Of a DNA stretch of 64,000 bases, positions 34,664 to 43,540 are shown one piece after another. Made by a program: the position numbers and the translations under genes. Origin of the DNA: Bacteroidota bacterium (GTDB lineage: Bacteria; Bacteroidota; Ignavibacteria; Ignavibacteriales; Melioribacteraceae); assembly GCA_018818065.1 (NCBI GenBank), contig JAHISV010000007.1, positions 186,001 through 250,000 of the forward strand, read 5' to 3'. The notes under the pieces are model-generated. The model was not told the origin of the DNA. It did not search any database and worked only from the letters and a program-made list of their open reading frames with translations. How positions within the stretch are numbered: the stretch's first letter is position 1; each line of letters begins with the position of its first letter.

Positions 34664-35101
34664 TTACCTCTCATGAGTAGGCACAACAAGAACCGGTACA
34701 TCCGATTGATGGAGTATACCCTCACTCACGCTCCCGACAAGTATTTGATACATGGCACCATGCCCATGAGAACCCACAACAATCATATCAGCCTTAAGAA
34801 TTTTAGCTTCCTTCAGAACCATTTCAATAATTGGCCCAGTGGTCCATTTACTTTCCACGCCGCAGTCCTGGTTTTTAAGAGTATCAACTATTTCCAAAAG
34901 AGCTTTCTTCGATTCTTCATGTTTCCTCAGCAATGTATCACGTGGTGATTGTGGTCCATGCTCCATTCCAAGAAATTCCGGAACTGAATCCGCTACATGA
35001 AGCAGGCACAATTTAGCATTGAGCTTAAGAGCAATTTTTAGTGCCTCATCAAGAATGGTCTGGGTGTTCTTTGAAAAATCAACAGGGACAAGGATTTTCA
35101 T
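34664..35101 (-). CDS. Universal stress protein, UspA family
   Basis: 145 residues, one Usp domain. It starts with MKILVPVDFSKN and ends with the ATP-binding motif GSHGHGAMYQILVGSVSEG and the strand VPVLVVP, which has the G-x2-G-x9-G-S spacing of ATP-binding Usp proteins. It is cytosolic and probably induced by stress or growth arrest. It stands alone, 150 bp from the MttB gene and separated from the permease gene by a terminator. Confidence 0.93.
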   Translation of the reverse strand: MKILVPVDFSKNTQTILDEALKIALKLNAKLCLLHVADSVPEFLGMEHGPQSPRDTLLRKHEESKKALLEIVDTLKNQDCGVESKWTTGPIIEMVLKEAKILKADMIVVGSHGHGAMYQILVGSVSEGILHQSDVPVLVVPTHER

Positions 35102-35155
35102 GTAAACCTCAGCTTTGATTATATTAAAACATTTAGTGATCCGAAAAAGTGCAAT

Positions 35156-35183
35156 AAAAAACCCCGCTGTTTGCAGGGTTTTT
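35156..35183 (-). terminator. Terminator of the large permease gene at 35219-37822
   Basis: AAAAACCC pairs with GGGTTTTT around a GC-containing inner loop (CGCTGTTTGCA), followed by T on the minus strand. It closely resembles the terminator at 38342-38370, down to the CCCCGCTGTTTGC core. Confidence 0.75.
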
Positions 35184-35218
35184 CATAATACTCAAGTCTC
35201 AACAGGCCAAATTATTAT

Positions 35219-37822
35219 TTATTCATATTTTAGTGAATCAATTGGATTAATAGATGCAGCTTTATATGCTTGTCGACTTATAGTAATAAGCGCGACAATA
35301 AGGGCAATTAATCCGGATAGTATAAATACCCAAATACCAATTTCCGTACGATAAACAAATCCATCGAGCCAACTTCTTATTGAGAAATATGCGATTGGCC
35401 AGGCGAAAATATTAGCCAGCAAGACCCACTTAAAAAATTCCTTTGAAAGAAGTAAAAATAGTGCTGGAATTGAAGCGCCAAGCGTTTTACGAATTCCGAA
35501 TTCTTTAGTCCTTTGCTCCGCTGCAAATGTTGAAAGACCGAACAAGCCCAGGCAAGCCACAATTATTGCCATCATGGCAAACGCGCTGAAAATAGTTGTC
35601 ATCTTTTGCTCTGTCTTATAGATCTTATTAAAGTTATCATCGAAAAATGTGAAGTGGACCGGGTAATTTGGAGAATACTTTTCAATTACGCTTTTTATGT
35701 AATCGGTTGTCGCAGCAATATTATTAGTGTTTATTTTTATTGAGATATAATTAAAATCATCAGTGTCTAGGAAAATATACAACGGCGCAATCGGGCGATG
35801 CAATGAATGCAGATGAAAATCTTTCATGACCCCAACTACATTAGCCTTTTCGCCCGACCAGTGAATCAGCTCCTTTCCAATAGCTGTTTCCCACCCAGCT
35901 GCTTTCACAGCTGCTTCGTTAACCAGGAATGCACCGTTATTATCCGATACAAATTCTCTGGAAAAATTTCGCCCTTCCAGTATTTCAATATCGTACAATT
36001 CAATAAAATCATAATCAGACATATTATAGTAGGTTAGTATTATTTCATCAGGATCTTTGCCTGTCCATTTCAGGCTCGTATTCATATCAATGTTATGGGG
36101 CAAGCTTTCTGAGGACGAAATAGCAATAATATCAGAAGATTGTTCTAACTCGTTTTTGATAACCTGATAATTTTTTCTTATCTGATGATCCTGAACCTCA
36201 AGATTGATAATTTGTTCACGACTGTACCCCATATCCTTATTCTTAATAAAACTCACCTGATCGTCAACGATGAAAGTCAGGGCAAAGAGAACAATGGTAA
36301 TGGTAAATTGAGTTAGTACCATTACATTCCGCAGAGCTAATCCCTTTGCGCTTTTTGTAAAACCACCCCCAATTATAGAAACGGGCTTAAATCCTGATAG
36401 TCGAAATGCAGGATAACTACCAGCAAACAAGCCAATAAATAATGAGAGAAGAAAAACACTAATTGCTATTTCGGAATTACTAACAGGATTAAACGTCAGT
36501 TGCCTTTCAATAAGAGTATTAAAAGAAGACAAGGAAAGCAGAACAATAACAAGAGATAAGATCATCGATATAAACGTTAGAGCTATTGATTCAAACAAGA
36601 ATTGCTTTATCAACTGTTGCCTTTTTGCACCAATTACTTTTCGAATACCCACTTCCCTGCCGCGTTGACCTGAACGAGCAGTTGCAAGATTCATATAATT
36701 TATACAGGCAATTAAAAGAAAGAGAAGTGCAGTAGAAGAGAACAAAATTATATAAGTGATATCACTATTGGCTTCAATTTCCTGATTAAGGTGTGAGTAT
36801 AGATGAATATCGGTGAGCGGTTGCATTTTTATCCGTTGCTTAAATTTATCTCCAATATCAAAACCTGCATAAACAAACTTATCCAGGAATGATGGGAACT
36901 TTGCTTCCAGTTCATTTTCATTAATATTCTCCTTCAATTGAATATAGCTATAACTGAAATTCCCACCCCAACTATTGATGTCTTGCCCCGTTTCCAGAAA
37001 GTATGTCTTGTACGGAGTAATAAAATCCATCACAAAATGGGAATTAGCAGGCATATTTTTAAAGACGCCTGCTACTCTGAAATCAGTATTCTCAAAAAGA
37101 GTTAAAACCTGTCCAACCGGATCATCCATACCGAAGTATTTTCCTGCCATATCCTCAGACAAGACGATACTATAAGGATTATTTAATGCGGTTTTAGACT
37201 CTCCCCGGACAAACGGGATATCGAAAATATCAAAGACAGTATAATCAGCCCAAAACAATCTATCCTCGACAAAATGTTTTTCCCCCTGTGTTATAAGAAT
37301 ATCATTACTCTTAATCAATCTGGAAGCATTCAAAACTTCAGGGAGTTCCTCCAACATTAGTGGAGCCAATGGAGCAGGTGTAACAGATGTACGTGTATAG
37401 GTTCCGGCTTCACCATTAGGTTTTTCTCTGATCACCCTGAATATTCGATCAGCGTTTTTATGGTATCGATCATAACTTAATTCATGTTGAACATACAAGG
37501 TTATCAATACAAAGGCTGCAAGTCCTGTTGCTAATCCGAATATATTGATAAATGTATAAACCTTATTCCGAAGAATATTTCTGTAGGTAATTTTTAAATA
37601 ATTTTTAAACATTGCTACCCCCCAGTAGGTTGATTTATATATTACAGGAATGATTGATTTGATAATATGGAACCAATACCAGAGCATTCCAAACCACAAT
37701 CCTTTATCAGTTACTACATCATTATAGATTTCTTCAATATCACCAAGAATTATTTCTTTATCCTGTTTACGAAGTAAAAACCGCAATAATTTTTCTGCAA
37801 TTTTTGGCGGATTGTGAAACAT
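35219..37822 (-). CDS. Large ABC transporter permease with N-terminal prefix domain, PadR-linked
   Basis: 867 residues. The first 75 (PPKIAEKLLRFLLRK, LGDIEEIYND) form a small helical prefix domain seen in permeases that sit next to PadR regulators. Then come two MacB/FtsX units, each with a first membrane segment, a periplasmic part and a three-helix FtsX domain (GQRGREVGIRKVIGAK near 385 and EQRTKEFGIRKTLGAS near 785). One chain thus equals a permease dimer. The ATPase must be encoded elsewhere. The PadR gene is 10 bases upstream and probably controls the unit. Confidence 0.9.
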   Translation of the reverse strand: MFHNPPKIAEKLLRFLLRKQDKEIILGDIEEIYNDVVTDKGLWFGMLWYWFHIIKSIIPVIYKSTYWGVAMFKNYLKITYRNILRNKVYTFINIFGLATGLAAFVLITLYVQHELSYDRYHKNADRIFRVIREKPNGEAGTYTRTSVTPAPLAPLMLEELPEVLNASRLIKSNDILITQGEKHFVEDRLFWADYTVFDIFDIPFVRGESKTALNNPYSIVLSEDMAGKYFGMDDPVGQVLTLFENTDFRVAGVFKNMPANSHFVMDFITPYKTYFLETGQDINSWGGNFSYSYIQLKENINENELEAKFPSFLDKFVYAGFDIGDKFKQRIKMQPLTDIHLYSHLNQEIEANSDITYIILFSSTALLFLLIACINYMNLATARSGQRGREVGIRKVIGAKRQQLIKQFLFESIALTFISMILSLVIVLLSLSSFNTLIERQLTFNPVSNSEIAISVFLLSLFIGLFAGSYPAFRLSGFKPVSIIGGGFTKSAKGLALRNVMVLTQFTITIVLFALTFIVDDQVSFIKNKDMGYSREQIINLEVQDHQIRKNYQVIKNELEQSSDIIAISSSESLPHNIDMNTSLKWTGKDPDEIILTYYNMSDYDFIELYDIEILEGRNFSREFVSDNNGAFLVNEAAVKAAGWETAIGKELIHWSGEKANVVGVMKDFHLHSLHRPIAPLYIFLDTDDFNYISIKINTNNIAATTDYIKSVIEKYSPNYPVHFTFFDDNFNKIYKTEQKMTTIFSAFAMMAIIVACLGLFGLSTFAAEQRTKEFGIRKTLGASIPALFLLLSKEFFKWVLLANIFAWPIAYFSIRSWLDGFVYRTEIGIWVFILSGLIALIVALITISRQAYKAASINPIDSLKYE

Positions 37823-37832
37823 TCGGTATCCC

Positions 37833-38153
37833 CTAATCTAATGCTGGTTTATTAAATCCTTCCCAAAACATGTTCTGCACTTCCTTGATATCTGCAAGAG
37901 CATTTATTCCCTCTTCTGTTATTTCATAAAAACGTTTACTCTTACCGCCCCGTTTTTCAGTTGGCTTACCCTGGTAGGTTTTCACATATTCTCGTTCGAC
38001 CAATTTGTCCAAGGGGACATATATTGAACCAATGGACCAATACTTACCGGTAACCTGGGAGATATATTCACGAATACTAACCCCGTAAGCATTTCCTTTT
38101 AGTTTCCATATAGATAATAGCACTATTTCTTCCTGTCGTGTAAGAAGTTTCAT
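37833..38153 (-). CDS. PadR-family transcriptional regulator
   Basis: 106 residues. The winged-helix segments are LTRQEEIVLLSIWKLKGNAYG, then WSIGSIYVPLDKLVEREYV and the wing KRGGKSKRFYEITEEG. The usual PadR form YPALHRLEEEG is replaced by YVPLDKLVERE, close enough for the family. It has a short tail instead of a long dimer helix. It is the first gene of an operon with the large permease and most likely represses it, as is common for this pair. Confidence 0.9.
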   Translation of the reverse strand: MKLLTRQEEIVLLSIWKLKGNAYGVSIREYISQVTGKYWSIGSIYVPLDKLVEREYVKTYQGKPTEKRGGKSKRFYEITEEGINALADIKEVQNMFWEGFNKPALD

Positions 38154-38341
38154 TGATTTCCCTTCTGCCGTACTGAAATTAGTAGAATAAAATAGAGAAA
38201 CGAGTATTTCCTCTAGTTTTTAGAATAAAACGATTACTTCTTAAGACTAAACTTATTTCAAAAGGTTGCACGCAGAGAGAAAAAAGTAAATGTTAGATGT
38301 ATCAATAGGGTGGACTTGAAAGAAAATATGAAATGCGCAAT

Positions 38342-38370
38342 AAAAAGCCCCGCTGTTTGCGGGGCTTTTT
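38342..38370 (-). terminator. Terminator of the permease gene at 38400-40826
   Basis: A perfect 12-bp stem (AAAAAGCCCCGC with GCGGGGCTTTTT), 5-base loop TGTTT, on the minus strand followed by A/T-rich sequence. It lies 30 bases after the stop codon. Between the two is a short CTCAC-TACTCACATCTCAC-rich stretch. Confidence 0.88.
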
Positions 38371-38399
38371 TCTCACTACTCACATCTCACTACTATTTA

Positions 38400-40826
38400 T
38401 TACTCATATTTCAATGATTTTATCGGATTAGCCAACGAAGCCTTAACTGCCTGGTAACTAACAGTAATAAGAGCAATAACCAGGGAAAGAATTGCGGAGA
38501 CGAAAAAAGCTGTAAAAGTTATATCAACCCTGTAGGCAAAATTTTCCAGCCATGTACTCATCCAGAAATACGCTATTGGAAGTGCAATTAAATTTGCAAT
38601 AATAACCCACTTGGTAAACTCTTTACAAAGGAGAATTATCAACCCGTTAACCGAAGCTCCCATCGTCTTGCGGATACCAATTTCTTTGGTACGCTGCTCT
38701 GCCATAAATGCCGCAAGACCAAATAGACCAAGGCAGGCAATTAAAATACCCAGAGCGGAAAAACCTTTGAACAAGGCACCTGTTCTGAACTCGGCAGTAT
38801 AAACCCTGTTAAACTCCTCATCAAAGAAAACATATTCGAATGCCTGATCATTGGCATATTTTAACCATGAGGCTTCAATTTTCCTAACTGTCTCCTTTAT
38901 ATCAGTAGAGCTAAATTTTACAGCAATGTAGCGCCCCAACTGACCCCGCTGGAAAGGCTGAATTACCAAAGGTTTTATAACATCATGTAAGGACTGAAAA
39001 TGGAAATCCTTTACCACCCCGATAATTGGCATCACGCGTTCTCCATTTTGTCGTCCAAAAGGAGTAATAACATTCTGTCCGATAGGATCGCCAACAATCC
39101 CCAATGTTTTTACAGCAGATTCGTTTAATACAATAGCAGCAGTATCTGTAGTGAATTCTGCCGAGTAAAATCTGCCTGCCGCCATCTCAAGCTCATAAGT
39201 TTTGGCAAAATCTACATCTACGCTAAAATTCCAGATTATATGAGTTACGTCAGGTCCATCACCCTGCTTTCTATAAACTGTGTTTCCAAAATCATATCCA
39301 AAAAGATTGTTGGAATTGCTTACAGCCTGCACTTCAGAAAACTGAAGTAATTCCTCCTTAAACGGTATTATCTGCTGCCCTATATCATCGGTTTTTTCAA
39401 CTATCAGAATATGATCCTTCTTAAACCCGAGCTTTTTATTTTGTAAGAATTGCAGCTGGTCATCAACGATGTAAGTACCTACAATAAGAACTATGGAAAT
39501 AGAAAACTGAAATATCACAAGAGCGCTGCGCAGCCATTTTTTGCGACCCCCTTTTTGAGCGCCTTCTTTTAGCACAATTGCCGGATTAAATGATGATAGA
39601 TAGAAGGCAGGATATAAACCTGCTGAAGTACCCACCAAAAATATTAAAGCGATTAAAGCCGGTATGGTAATAGGATCAGAAAAATCTATGAACAAGGACT
39701 TGGAGGCAACATTGTTAAATGTGGGCAGTACCAACTGCACAAGGAGCAAGGCAATTGCTACTGAAATAAAACTCATGAATATCGATTCGGCCAGAAACTG
39801 CCAGATTAACTGTCCCTTGAGCGAACCCAGAGATTTTCTCACACCTACTTCTTTGGCTCGGTTTGCTGAACGGGCAGTCGCAAGATTCATAAAGTTAACG
39901 CAGGCAATAATCAAAATGCTTATAGCGACAATGAGAAAGATATAAACGTATGTTGCATCGCTGTTTGGTTCAATTTCAAAATCAACATTTGAATAAAGAT
40001 GTATATCTTTTACGGGATGAACAAAATATTTATAATATGCGTCACCACTGCCAATAGTCTGTTCCCATGGAACTCCGGTTAATTGCTGTAGCTGAGGACC
40101 GACATATTTTTCTACCAATGCAGGGAGCTTTGCTTCGAACTCTTTATAATCAGTGCCGGGTCTTAACCTGAAATAAGTATGGAAATTATTACTGACCCAA
40201 AAATCATCACCCGGATTCAAATATGTAAGAACAGTTGTCAGGAAATCATAGTGAAAATGAGAGTTTTTCGGCACATCTTCAACAACCCCAATAACGGTAT
40301 AGTCACGTCGTCTGTCTGAATTTATTATTTTTCCAATAGGGTTTTCATCACCAAAATATTTTTTTGCCATCGATTCTGTTAATATTATCTGAAGATCCTG
40401 TGCAAGCGCACCTTTGGGGTTACCCTGAAGCCATTTAACGGTAAACACATCAAAAAAGGTTGAGTCCACTGCAAAAGACCTTTCCTCACTGAAAACATTA
40501 TCTTTATAACGCAGTACCGGGAAACCATAATTGCGTACACGTGTCGCGGCAACTACTTCCGGGAACTCAGCAACTAGCGTACTTGCCATTGGTCCGCACG
40601 CGATAGCGCCTTTGAATTCATTACCCAACACTTTGGCATCCAAACCAACACGGTAAATGTCGTTGGCGTGTTCGTGATAAGTATCGTAACTGAATTCATC
40701 CTGCACAAACAGGAGTATCAACATGGTACAGGCAAGACCTATTGCAAGACCAAGAACATTTATTATTGAGTATCCTTTGTATTTTAATAGATTTCGAACG
40801 GTAATTTTGATAAAATTCTGCAGCAT
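38400..40826 (-). CDS. Large two-FtsX ABC transporter permease
   Basis: 808 residues, the same plan as the permease at 35219-37822 but without the prefix domain. First unit: GYSIINVLGLAIGLACTMLIL, a periplasmic part, and FtsX with SANRAKEVGVRKSLGSLK. Second unit: SALVIFQFSISIVLIVGTYIV, a second periplasmic part, and EQRTKEIGIRKTMGASVNG. The C-terminal NPIKSLKYE matches its relatives. No ATPase is encoded nearby. A promoter should lie in the 520 bp upstream. Confidence 0.9.
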   Translation of the reverse strand: MLQNFIKITVRNLLKYKGYSIINVLGLAIGLACTMLILLFVQDEFSYDTYHEHANDIYRVGLDAKVLGNEFKGAIACGPMASTLVAEFPEVVAATRVRNYGFPVLRYKDNVFSEERSFAVDSTFFDVFTVKWLQGNPKGALAQDLQIILTESMAKKYFGDENPIGKIINSDRRRDYTVIGVVEDVPKNSHFHYDFLTTVLTYLNPGDDFWVSNNFHTYFRLRPGTDYKEFEAKLPALVEKYVGPQLQQLTGVPWEQTIGSGDAYYKYFVHPVKDIHLYSNVDFEIEPNSDATYVYIFLIVAISILIIACVNFMNLATARSANRAKEVGVRKSLGSLKGQLIWQFLAESIFMSFISVAIALLLVQLVLPTFNNVASKSLFIDFSDPITIPALIALIFLVGTSAGLYPAFYLSSFNPAIVLKEGAQKGGRKKWLRSALVIFQFSISIVLIVGTYIVDDQLQFLQNKKLGFKKDHILIVEKTDDIGQQIIPFKEELLQFSEVQAVSNSNNLFGYDFGNTVYRKQGDGPDVTHIIWNFSVDVDFAKTYELEMAAGRFYSAEFTTDTAAIVLNESAVKTLGIVGDPIGQNVITPFGRQNGERVMPIIGVVKDFHFQSLHDVIKPLVIQPFQRGQLGRYIAVKFSSTDIKETVRKIEASWLKYANDQAFEYVFFDEEFNRVYTAEFRTGALFKGFSALGILIACLGLFGLAAFMAEQRTKEIGIRKTMGASVNGLIILLCKEFTKWVIIANLIALPIAYFWMSTWLENFAYRVDITFTAFFVSAILSLVIALITVSYQAVKASLANPIKSLKYE

Positions 40827-40970
40827 TGTATGGCTCCCCTTTTGATAAACACGCTACTTAAGACGTGAAAACAGAGTAAAGGTTTGTTGGATTGAAAAGA
40901 AAGAGTAAGATTAAGTTCATGATTAAGATTATGAATATGACTTCAAAATTTCTACACAACAGTGAAGGTT

Positions 40971-41020
40971 GATTCATTTACATGTACGTCCCGCTAAACT
41001 TTTAGATCATGTTCTTCATT
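40971..41020 (-). pseudogene. Possible relic of an S23/IVP four-helix-bundle gene
   Basis: The minus strand reads NEEHDLKV, a TAG stop, then RDVHVNES. The intact S23 gene of this window begins HNFKELKVWQRSREL, and the DNA agrees over CTAAAAGTTT-GC-G with a TGG to TAG change. It lies just downstream, in the right orientation, of a TAGA-type repeat like those beside the intact gene. The match is short, so this is only a suggestion. Confidence 0.35.
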
Positions 41021-41066
41021 CAAAAGTAAAAGACAAATTCCCCTTCCCTATAACCTTTCTTGTTTC

Positions 41067-41086
41067 GTCTAAATATCTAAAAGTCT
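41067..41086 (-). repeat. TAGA-type repeat, decayed cassette copy
   Basis: On the minus strand AGACTTTTAGATATTTAGAC, which is nearly the same as the repeat over the S9 peptidase stop codon (AGACTTTTAGATGCTAGATATTAGAC with a gap) and like the left arm at 47795-47820. Confidence 0.5.
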
Positions 41087-41149
41087 GGTTTCTGTCAGTC
41101 TGGCGTCTCGTTTGGCGGCATGAAAATGAAGGAATGGGAAGCCTTTGGG

Positions 41150-41208
41150 CTATCATACCGATTCTTCCACAATCTTTATTTCATCCTCAGTTAAACCAAA
41201 CAATTCGC
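41150..41208 (-). pseudogene. C-terminal remnant of an Eco57I-like methylase/restriction gene
   Basis: The minus strand encodes CELFGLTEDEIKIVEESV followed by two stops. The pattern LFGLTEEEIKIVE is a common end of Eco57I-type restriction-modification methylases. The frame closes a few codons upstream, and nothing else of the gene is left in the window. Confidence 0.4.
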
Positions 41209-41347
41209 AATCATGTTACTGCTCTCTCGCCTTTTCGGCGTGCGTAAAACGGTTACTATTAAGAATAGCAGCCTATTGTGAGCTACAATCCTTAAAAACA
41301 GTATTGAACCAGCTATTATCATTACACATTGCTGTGGTGCGGTTTTA

Positions 41348-42301
41348 TCAAATTTCCTTTGAAACCAAATAAACTGTATAAATCAGATAAAAGCCTAATA
41401 ATATTCCTGCTTCCCATCTATCAAGTTTTTTTCTTTTTCCAGTTATCATAGCGATTATCAGGAAAACTGTGCCCCCAAATAGTATTGCAATATCCTGATT
41501 GAAGTTCTGATTAAAATTAATCGGCCTGATGAAGGAACTGAATGAAAGTATTAGCAGGATATTAAAAATGTTTGAGCCAATTACATTGCCAATTGCTATA
41601 TCACTATTTTTTTTAATTGCAGCGACTATGGAAGTTACCAACTCAGGTAAAGAAGTACCAGCAGCAATTATTGTTAATCCGACAATTTTTTGACTTATGC
41701 CTAAATTGGTTGCTACATCTACGCTATTATCAACAACTAATTTCCCTCCAATTATAAGACCAGCGAGTCCTGCTGACATCAAACCGCAAATTTTAGTATT
41801 TGATTTTTGTTTATAAGAAATTACCAGGTTTTCTTCTGTTTTCATTTGCTTAAAGACATAATATAAAAATAAGATAAACAAAGAAAACAGAATGACCCCA
41901 TCAAGTCTGGATATTTCATAAGTCTGATTGAGAAAGAAATTGTTTGCCAGTGCAAATAGAATTACAGTAACTATTAATGAAATAGGAATTTCTCGCCAAG
42001 CTGTTGATGATTGTACAGTAATAGGATAAATCAAGCCTACTAATCCAAGTATGAAGAATAAGTTAAAATTATTGCTGCCGATAACATTTCCCAGAATAAT
42101 ATCAGAAAGTCCATCAACTGAGGCTACAGAATTGACTACTAATTCTGGCGCAGAAGTTCCAAAAGCAACGATAGTAAGACCTATTGCTAAATCTGATATT
42201 CTGTGTTTTTTCGCTAGTGCAGATGCTCCGTCAACTAACCAATTCGCCCCAAAAATCAAAGCGGAAAATCCGACTACAATTAAAATCAATGAAATAATCA
42301 T
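41348..42301 (-). CDS. Calcium/sodium antiporter, CaCA family (YrbG type)
   Basis: 317 residues with about ten membrane segments in two inverted halves. Each half has the alpha-repeat motif: GTSAPELVVNSVAS with GNVIGSNNFNLFFILG, and GTSLPELVTSIVAA with GNVIGSNIFNILLIL. The two Glu residues of the GT-S-x-P-E-L motifs bind Ca2+. It exports Ca2+ against Na+ or H+ in the inner membrane. It follows the membrane protein at 42413-43126 by 111 bp. Confidence 0.93.
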   Translation of the reverse strand: MIISLILIVVGFSALIFGANWLVDGASALAKKHRISDLAIGLTIVAFGTSAPELVVNSVASVDGLSDIILGNVIGSNNFNLFFILGLVGLIYPITVQSSTAWREIPISLIVTVILFALANNFFLNQTYEISRLDGVILFSLFILFLYYVFKQMKTEENLVISYKQKSNTKICGLMSAGLAGLIIGGKLVVDNSVDVATNLGISQKIVGLTIIAAGTSLPELVTSIVAAIKKNSDIAIGNVIGSNIFNILLILSFSSFIRPINFNQNFNQDIAILFGGTVFLIIAMITGKRKKLDRWEAGILLGFYLIYTVYLVSKEI

Positions 42302-42412
42302 ATTAAATCCTGTTTTTTTTAATGCACCACAATGGTTTGGCTATGTGGAATGGGGGATTTCTAATTACTTATTTTTCAAACCCGCAACTGAGCCAACTCG
42401 TTTATTCATATT

Positions 42413-43126
42413 TTATTCGACACTCGCTATCATTTTCAATCTGTTCTTTATAAATATGCTTATTAAAATTCCTATAGCTATTGTTATTAACCAATTTATC
42501 GTAATAGCAGCGACTTCAAACCGATAACTCCTCTCAATTCCAAATTTGACAGAATAAAAAATAAAGGAAACAACCGTGAGCAAAAATGAAGAGATAAGTA
42601 TCAGACGGATTGCCTTCTCTAAGCGGTTTTTCATTGAAAAGATAAACGCTAAAAACAGAAAGGATATGCTCATTGTAATGTAGCCTAATTCTTCCATGGC
42701 AACAAATATCCCGTGTCCATTATATTGTGTAAGTAAAGCAATTCCATCCGTCTCTCCATTCATCACACTAACAGGAACTACGGAAAATTGAACAAAGTAC
42801 GCAATCAATAAAACAATAGTAGAAATAAGAGCAAAAGCAACGCTTATAAAACTAAATAACTTATTTTCACTAGGGGTAATAAAATGGATTGAAACAATAA
42901 AAATTAAATAGGCGAATAACTGAAAAACCGCAAAATACATCCAGTAGTAATCTCTTGGGTAATATGGAAGAAGATCAGAAAAAGGATAATTCATGCAATC
43001 ACCCGGACAATATGGTCCCGATGGTGGAATAGCCGTCATAGCAAATCCCCAGGTAATAATTGTCAACAGAGTTAATAACAGTGCTGCGTATAATCCAAAT
43101 TTTAATATCTGTTTTTCTGCATTCAT
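42413..43126 (-). CDS. Integral membrane protein of unknown function
   Basis: 237 residues with six membrane segments (about 10-30, 59-82, 90-112, 147-163, 171-193, 204-226). Between the first two is a loop with two cysteines (GPYCPGDCMNYPFSD) that could form a disulphide outside. I do not recognise the family. It is on the minus strand upstream of the Na/Ca exchanger gene and might be transcribed with it. There is no enzyme motif. Confidence 0.65.
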   Translation of the reverse strand: MNAEKQILKFGLYAALLLTLLTIITWGFAMTAIPPSGPYCPGDCMNYPFSDLLPYYPRDYYWMYFAVFQLFAYLIFIVSIHFITPSENKLFSFISVAFALISTIVLLIAYFVQFSVVPVSVMNGETDGIALLTQYNGHGIFVAMEELGYITMSISFLFLAFIFSMKNRLEKAIRLILISSFLLTVVSFIFYSVKFGIERSYRFEVAAITINWLITIAIGILISIFIKNRLKMIASVE

Positions 43127-43537
43127 AATTTTTCGGGTTTATTAATTTTTAATCTCAACTGTTTCGTTCTGGTTTTGGCTGCACCAAACGAATATTTATT
43201 TCACTTCTGCTTATCCAGTAGATTTAACTTTACACACACTATAGTTTAAATTTCTGTTGTAATTTCACCATCCCATATTAAAGAATCAAGAATCAGAATT
43301 CATAATATTATCAATAGTTTTTTTAGCCTACCTACCAATTCCAAATAAATGTACCGCATCAATCACTCCAATCATGTTTTCACCTCCGACAGCGAAAGGT
43401 TGACTCTATTGCAAGCAAATCCCGGGTAATCTTTTATAATATAGTTGTCATTCAAAAAAAAAGACAGGCTCCCGTTCTCGGCAACCTGTCTTTGCTGTAG
43501 TCTAAAATCTTGCGTCTAATATCTAGCATCTAAAAGT
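43127..43537. other. Noncoding region between the S9 peptidase and membrane protein genes
   Basis: 411 bp without a credible gene. It holds the S9 peptidase terminator (43460-43493), a solo TAGA-type repeat (43501-43540) and the promoter area of the membrane protein gene. The rest is AT-rich with no further pattern I can defend. Confidence 0.6.
43460..43493 (-). terminator. Terminator of the S9 peptidase gene
   Basis: AAAGACAGG pairs with CCTGTCTTT over a 16-base loop; on the minus strand a run of eight T follows. It lies 45 bases after the stop codon, with the TAGA-type repeat in between. Confidence 0.85.
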
Positions 43538-43540
43538 CTA
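43501..43540 (-). repeat. Solo TAGA-type repeat over the S9 peptidase stop codon
   Basis: The plus strand at 43501-43532 matches the right arm of the S23 cassette (48188-48219) at 26 of 32 positions without gaps. Read on the minus strand it begins with the TAG stop codon of the S9 peptidase gene (43538-43540) and continues ACTTTTAGATGC and so on. No gene is attached to this copy. Confidence 0.65.

Larger units (their letters stand above)
40827..41347. other. Noncoding region with gene remnants and repeats
   Basis: 521 bp without an intact gene. On the minus strand it holds the tail of a decayed restriction-methylase-like gene (41150-41208), a TAGA-type repeat (41067-41086) and a possible start of a decayed S23-type gene (40971-41020). 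Near 40905-40940 is an AT-rich stretch with repeated ATTAAG and ATGATTAAG words. It reads as a graveyard of inserted pieces between two intact genes. Confidence 0.6.

Noticed and set aside
40969-41247. 92-codon open frame on the plus strand
   Set aside because: Its protein has no recognisable pattern and it overlaps, in antisense, the relics and the repeat described for this region.
42051-42527. 158-codon plus-strand frame across the exchanger and membrane protein genes
   Set aside because: It is antisense to well-conserved coding sequence, lacks a ribosome site and resembles no family.
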